DNA from: JBBREP01 sp036501845 | Lineage (GTDB): Bacteria; Actinomycetota; Acidimicrobiia; IMCC26256; PALSA-610 | Assembly (NCBI GenBank): GCA_036501845.1 | Contig: DASXZO010000033.1 | Coordinates: 1 to 64,000, forward strand | DNA: 64,000 bases | Direction of reading: 5' to 3' | In this document: piece after piece, positions 8,416 through 17,100 of the stretch | How the letters are laid out: every line of letters begins with the position of its first letter | Position numbering within the stretch: the stretch's first letter is position 1 | The notes under the pieces: generated by a model | The model's database searches: none | Seen by the model: the letters and a program-made list of their open reading frames with translations, nothing else | Told to the model about the DNA's origin: nothing | Program-made: the position numbers and the translations under genes

Positions 8416-9186
8416 ATGGAACCGCAGCGCACTGGCGCCCAGGCCATCGAGCGGGCCATCGCCGTGCTCGCCTGTTTCGTCGGCGACGACGGATCGCTCG
8501 GCGTCTCCGAGGTCGCGCGGCGGGTGGAGCTGGGCCCGAGCACCGTGCACCGCATCGTCCGAGCCTTGTGCGCGGGTGGCTTGCTTGCCCAGGACGCGCG
8601 CACCGATCAGTACCACCTCGGACCGATGGCCGCGGCGTTGGGTTTGCTCGCGTCGGAGCGGCTCGGCCTCACGCTGGCTCAGCCCGAGCTCGAACGGCTC
8701 GCGCTCGGCACCGGCGAATCAGTGAATCTCGGCGTGCGGCGCGGCGACGAAGTGCTCGTCGTGCTGCGCATCCCCTCGCCGCATGCGCTCCGCTTCGAGC
8801 AGGCGCCGGGTTCGCACGTACCGATTCACAGCTCGGCGATGGGAAAGGCGATCCTTGCCTTCTCCGAACAGGCGCCGGTTGACGTGGTGTCAGAACTGAG
8901 TGCGTTGACGAGGCTCACCGACCGCACGATCACGCGGCGTGACGCGTTGGTCGCCGAACTCGAGCTGGCTCGGGCGCGGGGCTACACGGAGAACAACGAG
9001 GAGCGCGACGTCGGTGCGCGCGCGATCGGTGTGCCGGTGCTCGATCGTTCCGGAATCGCTCGTGCCGCGATCTCGGTGCAGGCACCGACGGCCCGACTCA
9101 CCGACGACCGTGTCGACGAGATCGTCGCGCTCGCGGTGGACGCGGCCGAGCGCCTACGCGACGTGGTGAAGGTCGCGGCGTTCTGA
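8416..9186 (+). CDS. IclR-family transcriptional regulator
   Basis: 256 residues: N-terminal winged helix-turn-helix (about 8-70: AIERAIAVLACF, then LGVSEVARRVELGPSTVHRI), followed by the IclR effector domain with the HSSAMGKAILAF segment and the NNEERDVGARAIGVPV block. The ATG at 8416 gives a standard-length protein. It is divergent from the thiol dioxygenase-rhodanese pair and likely controls it in response to a small carbon or sulfur compound, probably through the repeats at 8317-8346; that assignment is from position only. Confidence 0.9.
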   Translation: MEPQRTGAQAIERAIAVLACFVGDDGSLGVSEVARRVELGPSTVHRIVRALCAGGLLAQDARTDQYHLGPMAAALGLLASERLGLTLAQPELERLALGTGESVNLGVRRGDEVLVVLRIPSPHALRFEQAPGSHVPIHSSAMGKAILAFSEQAPVDVVSELSALTRLTDRTITRRDALVAELELARARGYTENNEERDVGARAIGVPVLDRSGIARAAISVQAPTARLTDDRVDEIVALAVDAAERLRDVVKVAAF

Positions 9187-9281
9187 CTCCCATCGATACG
9201 ACGGCGCCCGCCGCAGGTGGAGTCGGCGCCGCCGCGTCAGGCGAACGCACGCGGTGGCGGCTCCGGCGAGCAGATGCGTAC

Positions 9282-11180
9282 ATGGCTATTGCCTGCGCGG
9301 TCGTCGCCGCGCCGGTGATCGCCGAGCTGGTCCGGGTGTGGCGGTCGAACTTCTATCCGACCGCAGATGATGCCGTGGAAGCGATCCACGCGCGCGACGT
9401 GTTCTCCGTGCACACGCCGTTAGTCGGCATGTACTCAACCGTCACCGACCCGGGCCGGCCGTACCTGTACCACCTCGGTCCGATGGTGTTTTGGGCGCTC
9501 GCAATACCTGACCGGCTCTTCTCGGAGCGCATGGGCATTGTGATCGCGGCCGCGATCGTGAACATCGTCGCTGCGATCGCGCTACTTCGCAGCGTCCGCC
9601 GCATCTATGGCGAGAGCGCCACGCTTGTCGCCGCCGCGCTTGTCGCCATCGTTTGCTGGTCGTTGGGTCGCAACACACTGGCCGAGCCGTGGAATCCATA
9701 CATCGCGTTGATTCCCCTCATGCTCGTGCTCGTGTACTCGGTGGAGCTGGCCAACGGTGATTTGCGCCCGTTGCCGTGGGCCGCGCTCACCGGAAGCTTC
9801 GTCGTCCAGGCTCATTACATCTACATCCCGATCGTGCTCGCCGCGCTCGCGGCTGGAATCGTGTTGGGTGTCGCAGCGAGACGGAGCGCGCGCGACGGGG
9901 CTTCGCCCCGATCGAACGAGCATGGCCGCGGCCATCCGGTTCGCGCCGCCGCCGTGGTGACGGGCGTGTGCTGGGTGCTGCCGCTGCTCGACGTGATCGT
10001 CCACTGGCCCGGCAATCTCACGCAGTGGTTTGAGACGATCGAGCATCAACAGGGCTCGCAGATGCAGCTCGCGACCGCGTGGCACTACGTGGTCGACGCG
10101 ATCGGATGGGTTCCGCTCGCCATTCGCGGCCCGCTGCCGTTTGCCGCGCTGATCGCCTTGCCCTTCCACGTCACGACGCTTGCGAACAGTGTCGCAATCG
10201 CCGTTGTCTTGGCCGTCGTGGCACTCACTGTGGCGCTGTGGACGCGCGAGCCCCACACGGCTCGGGTCACTGCGATCGCAGGGATACTCGTTGCCGCGAT
10301 GTTGTTCTCGGTGTGGCGCCTTCCCGTGGCCTTCGACGTGACGCCCACATACAGGATCTTGATGTTGTGGCCGGTCGGCGCATTCGTGTGGGCCGCCGCG
10401 CTACTGGGAGTGCTGACGTTGACGCGGCACATCGCCGGCGTCCATCGATTGCGCGGTCGCGTGCAGCGGAAGGGTTCGGTGGTGATCGCGTTGGTCGCGA
10501 TCCTCGCTGCGACGGTCGGGGTCTTCGGAGTGGATGCCGGGCGGCCCATATCGCACTCCGACTGGGCGGCGACGCGCGCGCTGGTCGGCCCGACGCTCGC
10601 GAGTCTGCCGCACGGGCACCGGTACCTGATCCACAGCGACGGTGGATTGGCCTACTTCGTGCAGTACGGGATCATGCGCTCGCTGCTCGATCACGGCTAT
10701 GCGACCTTCATGCCGCCAAACGATGTGCAACTGGGTCGCTTCTACGCGAGTGCGAGCCCGCGCGACGTCGTGCTCCTCGTCACGAGCAGCCTCAACCCGC
10801 TGCCACGGCGCGCCCGGCCGGTCGCGCAATACGACCCCAACACGCCGGCCCAGTGGGCACACATGCGCCAAACGCGCGCACGTGCACTGGAGGTGTTGCG
10901 CACCGAGCCGCTTCGACTCACTCCATACGCGTCGAGACAGCTACGCAGCACACGGGGTGGGATTCGGAGCGCACTGGAAGCGGTCGCGCAGGGCCGCGCC
11001 ACACCCGACGTGCTGCTGGACAATTTCGCCCCGCTCGTGTTCACCAACCTCGGTGTTCCGTTGTCACGTCAGCTCTTCGTCGTCGGCCCACATATCGTGC
11101 CGACTCTCGCTGCCTACGCCGACGCACGCAACGAAATCATGTCGACCAGGGTGCGGATAGCCGTCATCCCGCCGTCGTGA
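9282..11180 (+). CDS. Large polytopic membrane protein, GT-C glycosyltransferase-like
   Basis: 632 residues with about ten hydrophobic helices in the first 400 residues and a soluble C-terminal domain of about 200 residues after the last helix (VIALVAILAATVGVFGV). The topology and the acidic loop after helix 1 (TADDAVEAI) resemble GT39/GT-C lipid-linked sugar transferases, but I see no diagnostic catalytic motif, so the function stays open. It shares a PWNPY helix motif and overall plan with the protein at 24945-26561. The frame stays open upstream to the IclR stop, so an N-terminus about 30 residues longer from a non-standard start is possible. Its 3' end overlaps the convergent FAD gene by 17 bases. 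Confidence 0.7.
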   Translation: MAIACAVVAAPVIAELVRVWRSNFYPTADDAVEAIHARDVFSVHTPLVGMYSTVTDPGRPYLYHLGPMVFWALAIPDRLFSERMGIVIAAAIVNIVAAIALLRSVRRIYGESATLVAAALVAIVCWSLGRNTLAEPWNPYIALIPLMLVLVYSVELANGDLRPLPWAALTGSFVVQAHYIYIPIVLAALAAGIVLGVAARRSARDGASPRSNEHGRGHPVRAAAVVTGVCWVLPLLDVIVHWPGNLTQWFETIEHQQGSQMQLATAWHYVVDAIGWVPLAIRGPLPFAALIALPFHVTTLANSVAIAVVLAVVALTVALWTREPHTARVTAIAGILVAAMLFSVWRLPVAFDVTPTYRILMLWPVGAFVWAAALLGVLTLTRHIAGVHRLRGRVQRKGSVVIALVAILAATVGVFGVDAGRPISHSDWAATRALVGPTLASLPHGHRYLIHSDGGLAYFVQYGIMRSLLDHGYATFMPPNDVQLGRFYASASPRDVVLLVTSSLNPLPRRARPVAQYDPNTPAQWAHMRQTRARALEVLRTEPLRLTPYASRQLRSTRGGIRSALEAVAQGRATPDVLLDNFAPLVFTNLGVPLSRQLFVVGPHIVPTLAAYADARNEIMSTRVRIAVIPPS

Positions 11181-12573
11181 GCAACTCCGAGTGGAGTGTG
11201 GGCTGAGCAGAGACGCGCGGTCGCAAGACGCGTTCGGCGACGCTCGCAGCCTGCTGACGGAGTTCGGGAATCGCAGTCGTCTCGAAGTCGCAACCGGTGC
11301 GCACGGGCCCGACCACGCTGATCGATCGGCTGGGCTTCGCCATCGCGTCGACGAGCGCGCCGTCGGCATCGACCGTGAGGCCGAGGCCGAACGGGGCGGG
11401 GGTTGCGATCCCGGTCGAGAGAAGTTGGCGCGTGAACGGATCGGTCGCCCCTCGCACATCGGCGCTGACGCCGGTGCAGTTGACCACGGCATCGGCGGCG
11501 ATGGTGTGTGGGGCTTCCTGACCGTTCGTGGTCTCGACGAGCACGCCGTGGTCGGTGGCACGCACGTGCTGGACCCGGCCGCGCTGAACGTGGAGCCGAC
11601 CCGTGTTGCGCGCAGCGGCGATCGCCGCGGCCACATCGGGCGCCATCCGGTGGCGGTGCACGTCCCAGAGTGACCGTGCGTGGCGCAGCAAGCGCGCTTG
11701 CTCGACCGGCTCCAAGTTGCGCCACAGCGCGACGGTCACTGGGCGGAGCCCATCCACGATCGACTCCCAGCTCCTGCCTTCGGCCCGTGCGTCGGCGAGC
11801 GCGCGCCGCACGGTTCGCACGAGTTGGCGCGCCGTGCGCGCCTCGCTGTCGACCGGCAGCACACACGGTGTGGGCGGGGTGGAATGGTCTGCGCGGTCGT
11901 GCGCCTGCGGGATGCGACCGTGGCGTGACACCATCGTGATTCGACCGCGGTGACCGTCGGCGAGCAATGCGACCGCAACATCGACGGCCGTCAAACCGCT
12001 GCCCACGAGCACGACGGACGCATCGTGACCGATCGCGGCGCGTGCCCGCTCGTCCCATGGGCTATCCACGATGCTCGGCGCACGGTCACCGAGCGGTCGA
12101 GGCGTGCGGTGACCCGACGCGATGACGACGTGGTGCGCGTCGATCGAACTGCCCGTGTCGAGCGACACTCGCGCGCCGTGCGTTGCCGTGTGATCGATCG
12201 CGATGGCGCGTGCATGCAGGCGCTCGTAGCGCACCGAAGGATGGTGGTCGAGCTCGTCGCGCAACGCGTCGAGCAGGTACGCGCGATAGCAGCTTCGCGG
12301 CGCGAAGCCGCTGGGGTCGGAGTTCTCGCCGTTGCGGGCGAGCCACTCCACGAAGTGGTTCGGGCGATCGGTGTGCGCGCTGAGCTTCGCCGACCGCACG
12401 TTCATCAGGTGCTCGCGCCGGCGGGTTGCGTACGCCAGGCCGACCTCGGTCGGTGGCGCGGGATCGACGACCGCGATGTCGAGGTCGTGGCTGCCGGCCT
12501 GGTGCGTGAGGCGGATTGCGCACAGCAGACCGGATGCGCCGGCCCCGATCACGACGACACGATTGTGGTCCAT
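11164..12573 (-). CDS. FAD/NAD(P)-binding protein (COG4529-like)
   Basis: 469 residues. FAD motif VVVIGAGASGLLCAIRL at the N-terminus; ATRRREHLMNVRSAKLSAH is typical of the COG4529/HdvB-like FAD-NAD(P)-binding group. A second dinucleotide motif, VVLVGSGLTAVDVAVAL, lies near residue 185, and the third FAD segment has VVNCTGVSADV. These proteins resemble flavin monooxygenases, but substrates are mostly unknown. The ATG at 12573 is chosen over an upstream TTG because GGAGGG sits nine bases before it. Monocistronic by position. Confidence 0.85.
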   Translation of the reverse strand: MDHNRVVVIGAGASGLLCAIRLTHQAGSHDLDIAVVDPAPPTEVGLAYATRRREHLMNVRSAKLSAHTDRPNHFVEWLARNGENSDPSGFAPRSCYRAYLLDALRDELDHHPSVRYERLHARAIAIDHTATHGARVSLDTGSSIDAHHVVIASGHRTPRPLGDRAPSIVDSPWDERARAAIGHDASVVLVGSGLTAVDVAVALLADGHRGRITMVSRHGRIPQAHDRADHSTPPTPCVLPVDSEARTARQLVRTVRRALADARAEGRSWESIVDGLRPVTVALWRNLEPVEQARLLRHARSLWDVHRHRMAPDVAAAIAAARNTGRLHVQRGRVQHVRATDHGVLVETTNGQEAPHTIAADAVVNCTGVSADVRGATDPFTRQLLSTGIATPAPFGLGLTVDADGALVDAMAKPSRSISVVGPVRTGCDFETTAIPELRQQAASVAERVLRPRVSAQPTLHSELLTTAG

Positions 12574-12653
12574 GGGCGGCAACCCTCCGGCTGGGGACTC
12601 GTGTCCGCATCATGGAATGGGTTGCCACGTACTGGAAGAAGGATCCGGGGCCC

Positions 12654-12669
12654 GGTGACCCCTGTCACC
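12654..12669. repeat. Short hairpin (6-bp stem)
   Basis: GGTGAC and GTCACC separated by four bases form a perfect 6-bp stem in the gap between the FAD gene and the protease gene. It lies upstream of the FAD gene start and just outside the larger terminator-like hairpin. Possibly a minor operator or part of a complex terminator. Confidence 0.35.
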
Positions 12670-12694
12670 GCGCACGCGGAGGTGGTGCCGCGTT

Positions 12695-12726
12695 GCGGGT
12701 AGGGCCGGGGGAGTGGCCCTACCCGC
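12695..12726 (-). terminator. Strong hairpin terminator downstream of the protease operon
   Basis: GCGGGTAGGGCC (12695-12706) pairs perfectly with GGCCCTACCCGC (12715-12726) around an 8-base loop, a 12-bp GC-rich stem 47 bases past the protease stop. There is no U-tract, as is common for hairpin terminators in high-GC actinobacteria. It probably ends the minus-strand transcript of the protease and its partner. Confidence 0.65.
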
Positions 12727-12773
12727 CGCGAAGGTCGCCGGCGTAGAACCCCACGATCCACGCCGGCGAGAAC

Positions 12774-13535
12774 TCAGCGAGCGACGCTGATCCTCCAGAA
12801 GTCGCTCGAGAGCGATCGCTGGGTGAGATAGGCGTACGGCATCGTGAAGTAACCCGCGAGGCCCCACTTGTCGCCCCACGAGTTGCGCACGATGAAGCGC
12901 TGGTCCGAATCGTCGTAACCGACGGCCACCACCGCGTGACCACCGATCACCGATTCGCCTTGTTGCGGCATGTCGAGCTCGCCCGACTTGCGTACCTGCT
13001 CGCTCTCGAACGAGTTGTACACGGTGAAGCCGAATGCGAACACATAGCCCGAGGCGAGGCAGCCCTTCATCTGGGCCAGATCGCGTGCCACGCGTTGATA
13101 CGACGTGATGTGATGGGGCTTGGCCTTGTCCACTGCCGCGGTCGATGGTTCGGTGTAGAGATCGGCGGCTGCGTACGGCCAGTCGGTCTCGGGGCAGTAG
13201 CCGGCCTTGGCCACCGACTTGATGCCATCGCGGATGTGCGCGCCCGAGTCGGACTTGGTGCTGTGCTCGATGACTCGCTCGTTCCAGTAGATGAACAAAC
13301 GAGAGGGCATGAACGAGTCGAGCTTCTCGCGCATGAGGTCGAACTCGACGGCCGCCGCGATTGCGTTGGCGGTGCAGCTGTTGATGTCACCCTGGTCGTA
13401 CACCGGCGGGCACTCGGGCCGGAGGTCGACACTGCGCGGCAGCTCGGTGAGCACCCCGGGCGCAGCCGCGAACAGGTGATCGCGCTGGTCGGGGAGATCA
13501 GGGAGCCAGCCGTAGCGTGCGGCGGCTATCGCCAT
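12774..13535 (-). CDS. Papain-like (C1) cysteine protease, no signal peptide
   Basis: 253 residues forming a C1-type catalytic domain: oxyanion Gln48 and nucleophile Cys54 in YDQGDINSCTANA, His200 in IGGHAVVAVGYDD and Asn218 in VRNSWGDKWG. The N-terminal GWLPDLPDQRD resembles bacterial C1 members related to bleomycin-hydrolase-like and phage enzymes. No signal peptide and no long inhibitory propeptide is seen, so the enzyme should be made active in the cytoplasm unless held by a partner. The start gives a compact domain. It lies 13 bases after the small acidic protein gene, clearly one operon. Confidence 0.86.
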   Translation of the reverse strand: MAIAAARYGWLPDLPDQRDHLFAAAPGVLTELPRSVDLRPECPPVYDQGDINSCTANAIAAAVEFDLMREKLDSFMPSRLFIYWNERVIEHSTKSDSGAHIRDGIKSVAKAGYCPETDWPYAAADLYTEPSTAAVDKAKPHHITSYQRVARDLAQMKGCLASGYVFAFGFTVYNSFESEQVRKSGELDMPQQGESVIGGHAVVAVGYDDSDQRFIVRNSWGDKWGLAGYFTMPYAYLTQRSLSSDFWRISVAR

Positions 13536-13548
13536 CGAAGACTCCGCA

Positions 13549-13962
13549 TCACGCGAGCGCGCGCCCTTGGGGACCGCGCACACGGATCGTCTTGGTGCCT
13601 TGCTCGTCCTCGATGCTCACGTCCACGCCTGCCGCTGAGGTGAGGTCTTCGCTCTCCACATCGCAGTCGAGCGGCATCGTGTAGCCGTCGGCCCGATCGA
13701 ACATCTCGAGTGTCGCCTGGCGGATGCCCTCGACCACCTCGGGGCTGAGATTCTCGAGCACCTTGCGGATGCCCTCGTCCATCTCGGCGTCGAGCCCGAG
13801 GTCTTCGACCATCTGCACGAGTGGGCGGCCGCTCGCGTGCATCTGCCGCACCTGGTCGCGCACGCCGGCCTCGGCGAGCAGGCCGTTTGCGGCCACCACC
13901 ATCGGATCTCCGGGCAGCCCCGGCATCGGCACGTTGCGGGGTCGCTTCTTGTCGTCGGGCAT
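13549..13962 (-). CDS. Small acidic protein encoded with the papain-like protease, unknown function
   Basis: 137 residues, no domain recognised. A basic N-terminus (DDKKRPRNVPMPGLPGDP) is followed by a helix-rich acidic middle (about 30-95, with VEDLGLDAEMDEG and VLENLSPEVVEG) and a beta-like, acidic C-terminal part (VDVSIEDEQGTKTIRVRG). No signal or membrane segment. It precedes the protease by 13 bases and GGAAAG lies before its ATG. Because the protease lacks a propeptide, this protein could be its inhibitor, chaperone or substrate; this is inference from position only. Confidence 0.7.
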   Translation of the reverse strand: MPDDKKRPRNVPMPGLPGDPMVVAANGLLAEAGVRDQVRQMHASGRPLVQMVEDLGLDAEMDEGIRKVLENLSPEVVEGIRQATLEMFDRADGYTMPLDCDVESEDLTSAAGVDVSIEDEQGTKTIRVRGPQGRALA

Positions 13963-14027
13963 CGATCGCTCTTTCCGCGCGGCTGCGCACTGCCGAGGCC
14001 CACGATCGCCGTGGCGCCACCGTGTGA

Positions 14028-14057
14028 TTTACGCCGGACCTGTTAAGGCGCCGTAAA
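14028..14057. promoter_or_regulatory. Inverted repeat in the divergent protease/SARP intergenic region
   Basis: TTTACG (14028-14033) and CGTAAA (14052-14057) are inverted copies; with one mismatch the arms extend to nine bases (TTTACGcCG / CGcCGTAAA). It sits between the start of the protease operon on the left and the SARP-family regulator on the right, in locally AT-rich DNA, so it could serve either promoter and be bound by the SARP protein itself. Confidence 0.45.
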
Positions 14058-14152
14058 ACGCCCGCACGCTGCGATGACGGGCCGTGCCTCAGGCGCAAAT
14101 CACCGTGTATCGTCGCCTGCGGCGAATCGCCGGCGGGCGAATCGAGGGGCCA

Positions 14153-17100
14153 GTGGAGGTGCGCATACTCGGGCCGTTGGAGGTCTGGCACGACGGATCG
14201 GTCGCGCCGATCCGCGGCGCGAAACCACGGCAACTCCTCGCCCTGCTCGCGATGCGTGCGAATCACGTCGTGAGCGCCGAGGTGCTCATCGACGAGCTGT
14301 GGGAGGGCGATCCGCCGCCGAGCGCGGCAACCGCGCTGCGTGTGCACGTGAGCAAGCTCCGTGAGGCGCTCGACGTCAACCGCAGCGAGAGCGGACCGAG
14401 CAGCCGCCTGCCCGCGCTGTCGGGCGGCTACCTACTGCGCGTCGAGACCGACGAGCTCGACGCCGAACGTTTCGAGCGACTCGTGGTACTGGCACGCGAC
14501 GCGATGGCCGACGGCGCCACCGACGAAGCTGTCCGCCAACTCCGTGAAGCCCTCGATCTCTGGCGCGGCGAACCGTTGGCCGACGCGCGCGACCTCAGCG
14601 CGGTCTCGGGCACGACTGCTCATCTGCGAGCGGTGCGGCTCGGCGCGATCGAGCAGCTCGCGGATGCGCAGCTTGCCCTCGGCGAGAACGCGGCTGTGAT
14701 CGACTTGCTCACCGAAGCGATCAACGACGCGCCGCTGCAGGAGCGACTGACGGCGCAGCTGATGCTGGCGCTCTACCGCTCGGGCCGCCAAGCCGACGCC
14801 TTGAACGCGTTCCGCGCGCTGCAGCGACAACTCGACGAGATGCTCGGTCTGCCGCCGGCCCTCGAGGTTCGCCAGCTCGAGGAAGACATCCTGTTCCAAC
14901 GGGCACGCCTCGACCTCACGCGCCCCCGCGACGCGTCAGTGGATCGCGGCGAACGCCCCTTCTCGCGAGGTGGGCGGTTCGTCGGTCGTCGCCAGGAACT
15001 CGATCGCCTCGCGCGAGCGCTCGACGCCGCGGCCCGGGGCGAGCGCCGGCTCGTGCTGTTGTCGGGGCCGTCGGGAGTGGGCAAGACGGCAACCGCAGAG
15101 ATCTTGCTCGGCCGCGCAACCGTGCCCGACATGGTCGTGCGCCGCGGGAGTTGTGTCGAGGTGTCGCTCGGCGACTACGAGCCCTTCGCTCAGATCTTGC
15201 GTGAGCACCTCGACGAGCTCGACGGCGACGCGCGGGCGCAGGTTCCCGAATCCCTCGATCTCGTGCTCGGCGCCGCGCCCGCGTCCGCGTCTACGTCCGA
15301 CGCGAGCGTGGTCGACGACGATCAGGCGCAGACTGCCCAGTATCGATTGTTCGGATCGGTGAGCAGTGCCCTTGCCGCGGAGCGCCGCCGCCCGCTGGTG
15401 CTCGTGATCGACGACGCGCACTGGGCCGACCGCCAGACGCTGCTGCTGTTGCGTCACGTGATGCGAACACCGTCGATCGAGGGCCTGCTGGTGGTCGCCA
15501 CGTACCGCCGCGAGGAAATGAGCGGGGCGCGCCTCGAGCTCCTGGAAGATGCCGCGCCGCGCCGACACACCGATCTCGTGGCACTGACCGGGCTCGACGA
15601 CCGCGAACTGCGGGCATTCGTGCGCGCGATGGCCCCGCCGGAGCAGATGGGTGTGCTGCTCGACGCCATCGGGTCGCTGCAGTCGGCAACTGGAGGCAAT
15701 CCGCTGTTCCTGCGCGAGCTCTTTCGTGAGCTCGACGATCATCCTTCTGCTGGGAGCGATCCGCTCGAACTGGAAAGGACGCTGGGCACGCTCGCGCCAG
15801 TAGGCGTGCGGGAGCTGGTGGATCGGCGCGTCGAACGGCTGAGCGCGGCAGGGCGCCAGCTCGTGGAGGCCGCGGCGGTGATCGCGCGCGACATCTCCCT
15901 CGACGCGATCACCGCCGCGTGCCGGCTGACCGGGCTCACGGTGCACGACGGGTTGGAGGAGTGCCTCGCGACTCGCCTCATCGTCGAGGACGAGCATGTG
16001 GTTGGTCGCTATCAGTTCCCGCACGATGTGGTGCGGAACGCGGTTGCTACGACCATCCCCGTGTCGCGGCGCTCGGTGGTGCATCGGCGGCTCGCTCGGC
16101 ACCTCGAGCAGTCGGCCGACGAGATCGAGCCGGCGGTGCTTGCCCATCATTTCGGCGCGGCGGGGCCAACTTGTGCCGCGAAGGCGGCGTTGTACGCGCA
16201 CCGCGCCGGCGACGACGCGGCGCGGCGCTTCGCGTTCGCCGACGCGGCCCATTGGTACGAGCGCGCGGCCGAGGGTTACGAGGGAGCAAGCGCGCAGCAT
16301 CCCGAGCTCGGTCGACTGATGCTGGCCCTCGGGCGCGCGTTCGAGAACGACCAACAGCGCGACCGCGCGGAATGGGCCTTCGTGCGCGCGGCGGAGCTCG
16401 CGGCTGCGGGTAACGACTCGTCGTTACTCGTCGACGCGGCGTTGGCGCTGCTCGGGCCGTGGAGCTCAGGATCGGCGCGCGAGCCGATCGCGCTGGCGCT
16501 GTTGCGCGCCGCGCTCGCCGAGCTCGCACCCGAAGACTCACTCCGCCGCGTGGAGGTGCTGAACGGGATCGCGACCGCGTTGTACCTCGTGGATCCCAAC
16601 GAGGAAGGCTCGGTGGCCGCGGCTGCGGTGGAGATCGCGGCACGGCTCGACGATCGACGTGCGCTCGCATTGGCTCGCCTCGCCACCCATCGCTGGCTCA
16701 CCCACCAACCCGCCGCATGCGGTGAGCGGCTCGCGGCCGCGCAATCGGCCAAATCGCTGCTCGACGACCCGAGCGGATCGAGTGAGCTGTGGTTGCGCAT
16801 CCAGCGTGAGGTGCTCGCGGACCTGCTCGAGAACGGCGAGTTCCACAACTTCGCGGCCGAGCTCGACCGGTACGAAACCGCGTCGACGCGCTTCGGGAGC
16901 CCGCGCAACATCTACTGGTCGATGGCGTTGCGCGCGACGCAAGCGTGCATGGTCGGCGACCTCGGCCTCGCTGAGCAGCTGGCTCGCGGCGCGTCGTTGC
17001 GCGGCCACGAGCTCGAGCAGAACTCGAGCGGCGCGTACCTGCTCCAGCGTTTCGTGGTGCGATTCCAGCAGGGCCGCCTGGCCGAGGAGCTCGGGGTGCT

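Noticed and set aside
7794..8603. Minus-strand extension of the rhodanese frame into the cupin and IclR region
   Set aside because: It overlaps two good genes and is Arg/Ala-rich; GTG 7793 with stop overlap is the better start.
14936..16354. Long minus-strand frame inside the SARP gene
   Set aside because: Antisense shadow; SARP/ATPase motifs on the plus strand are clear.
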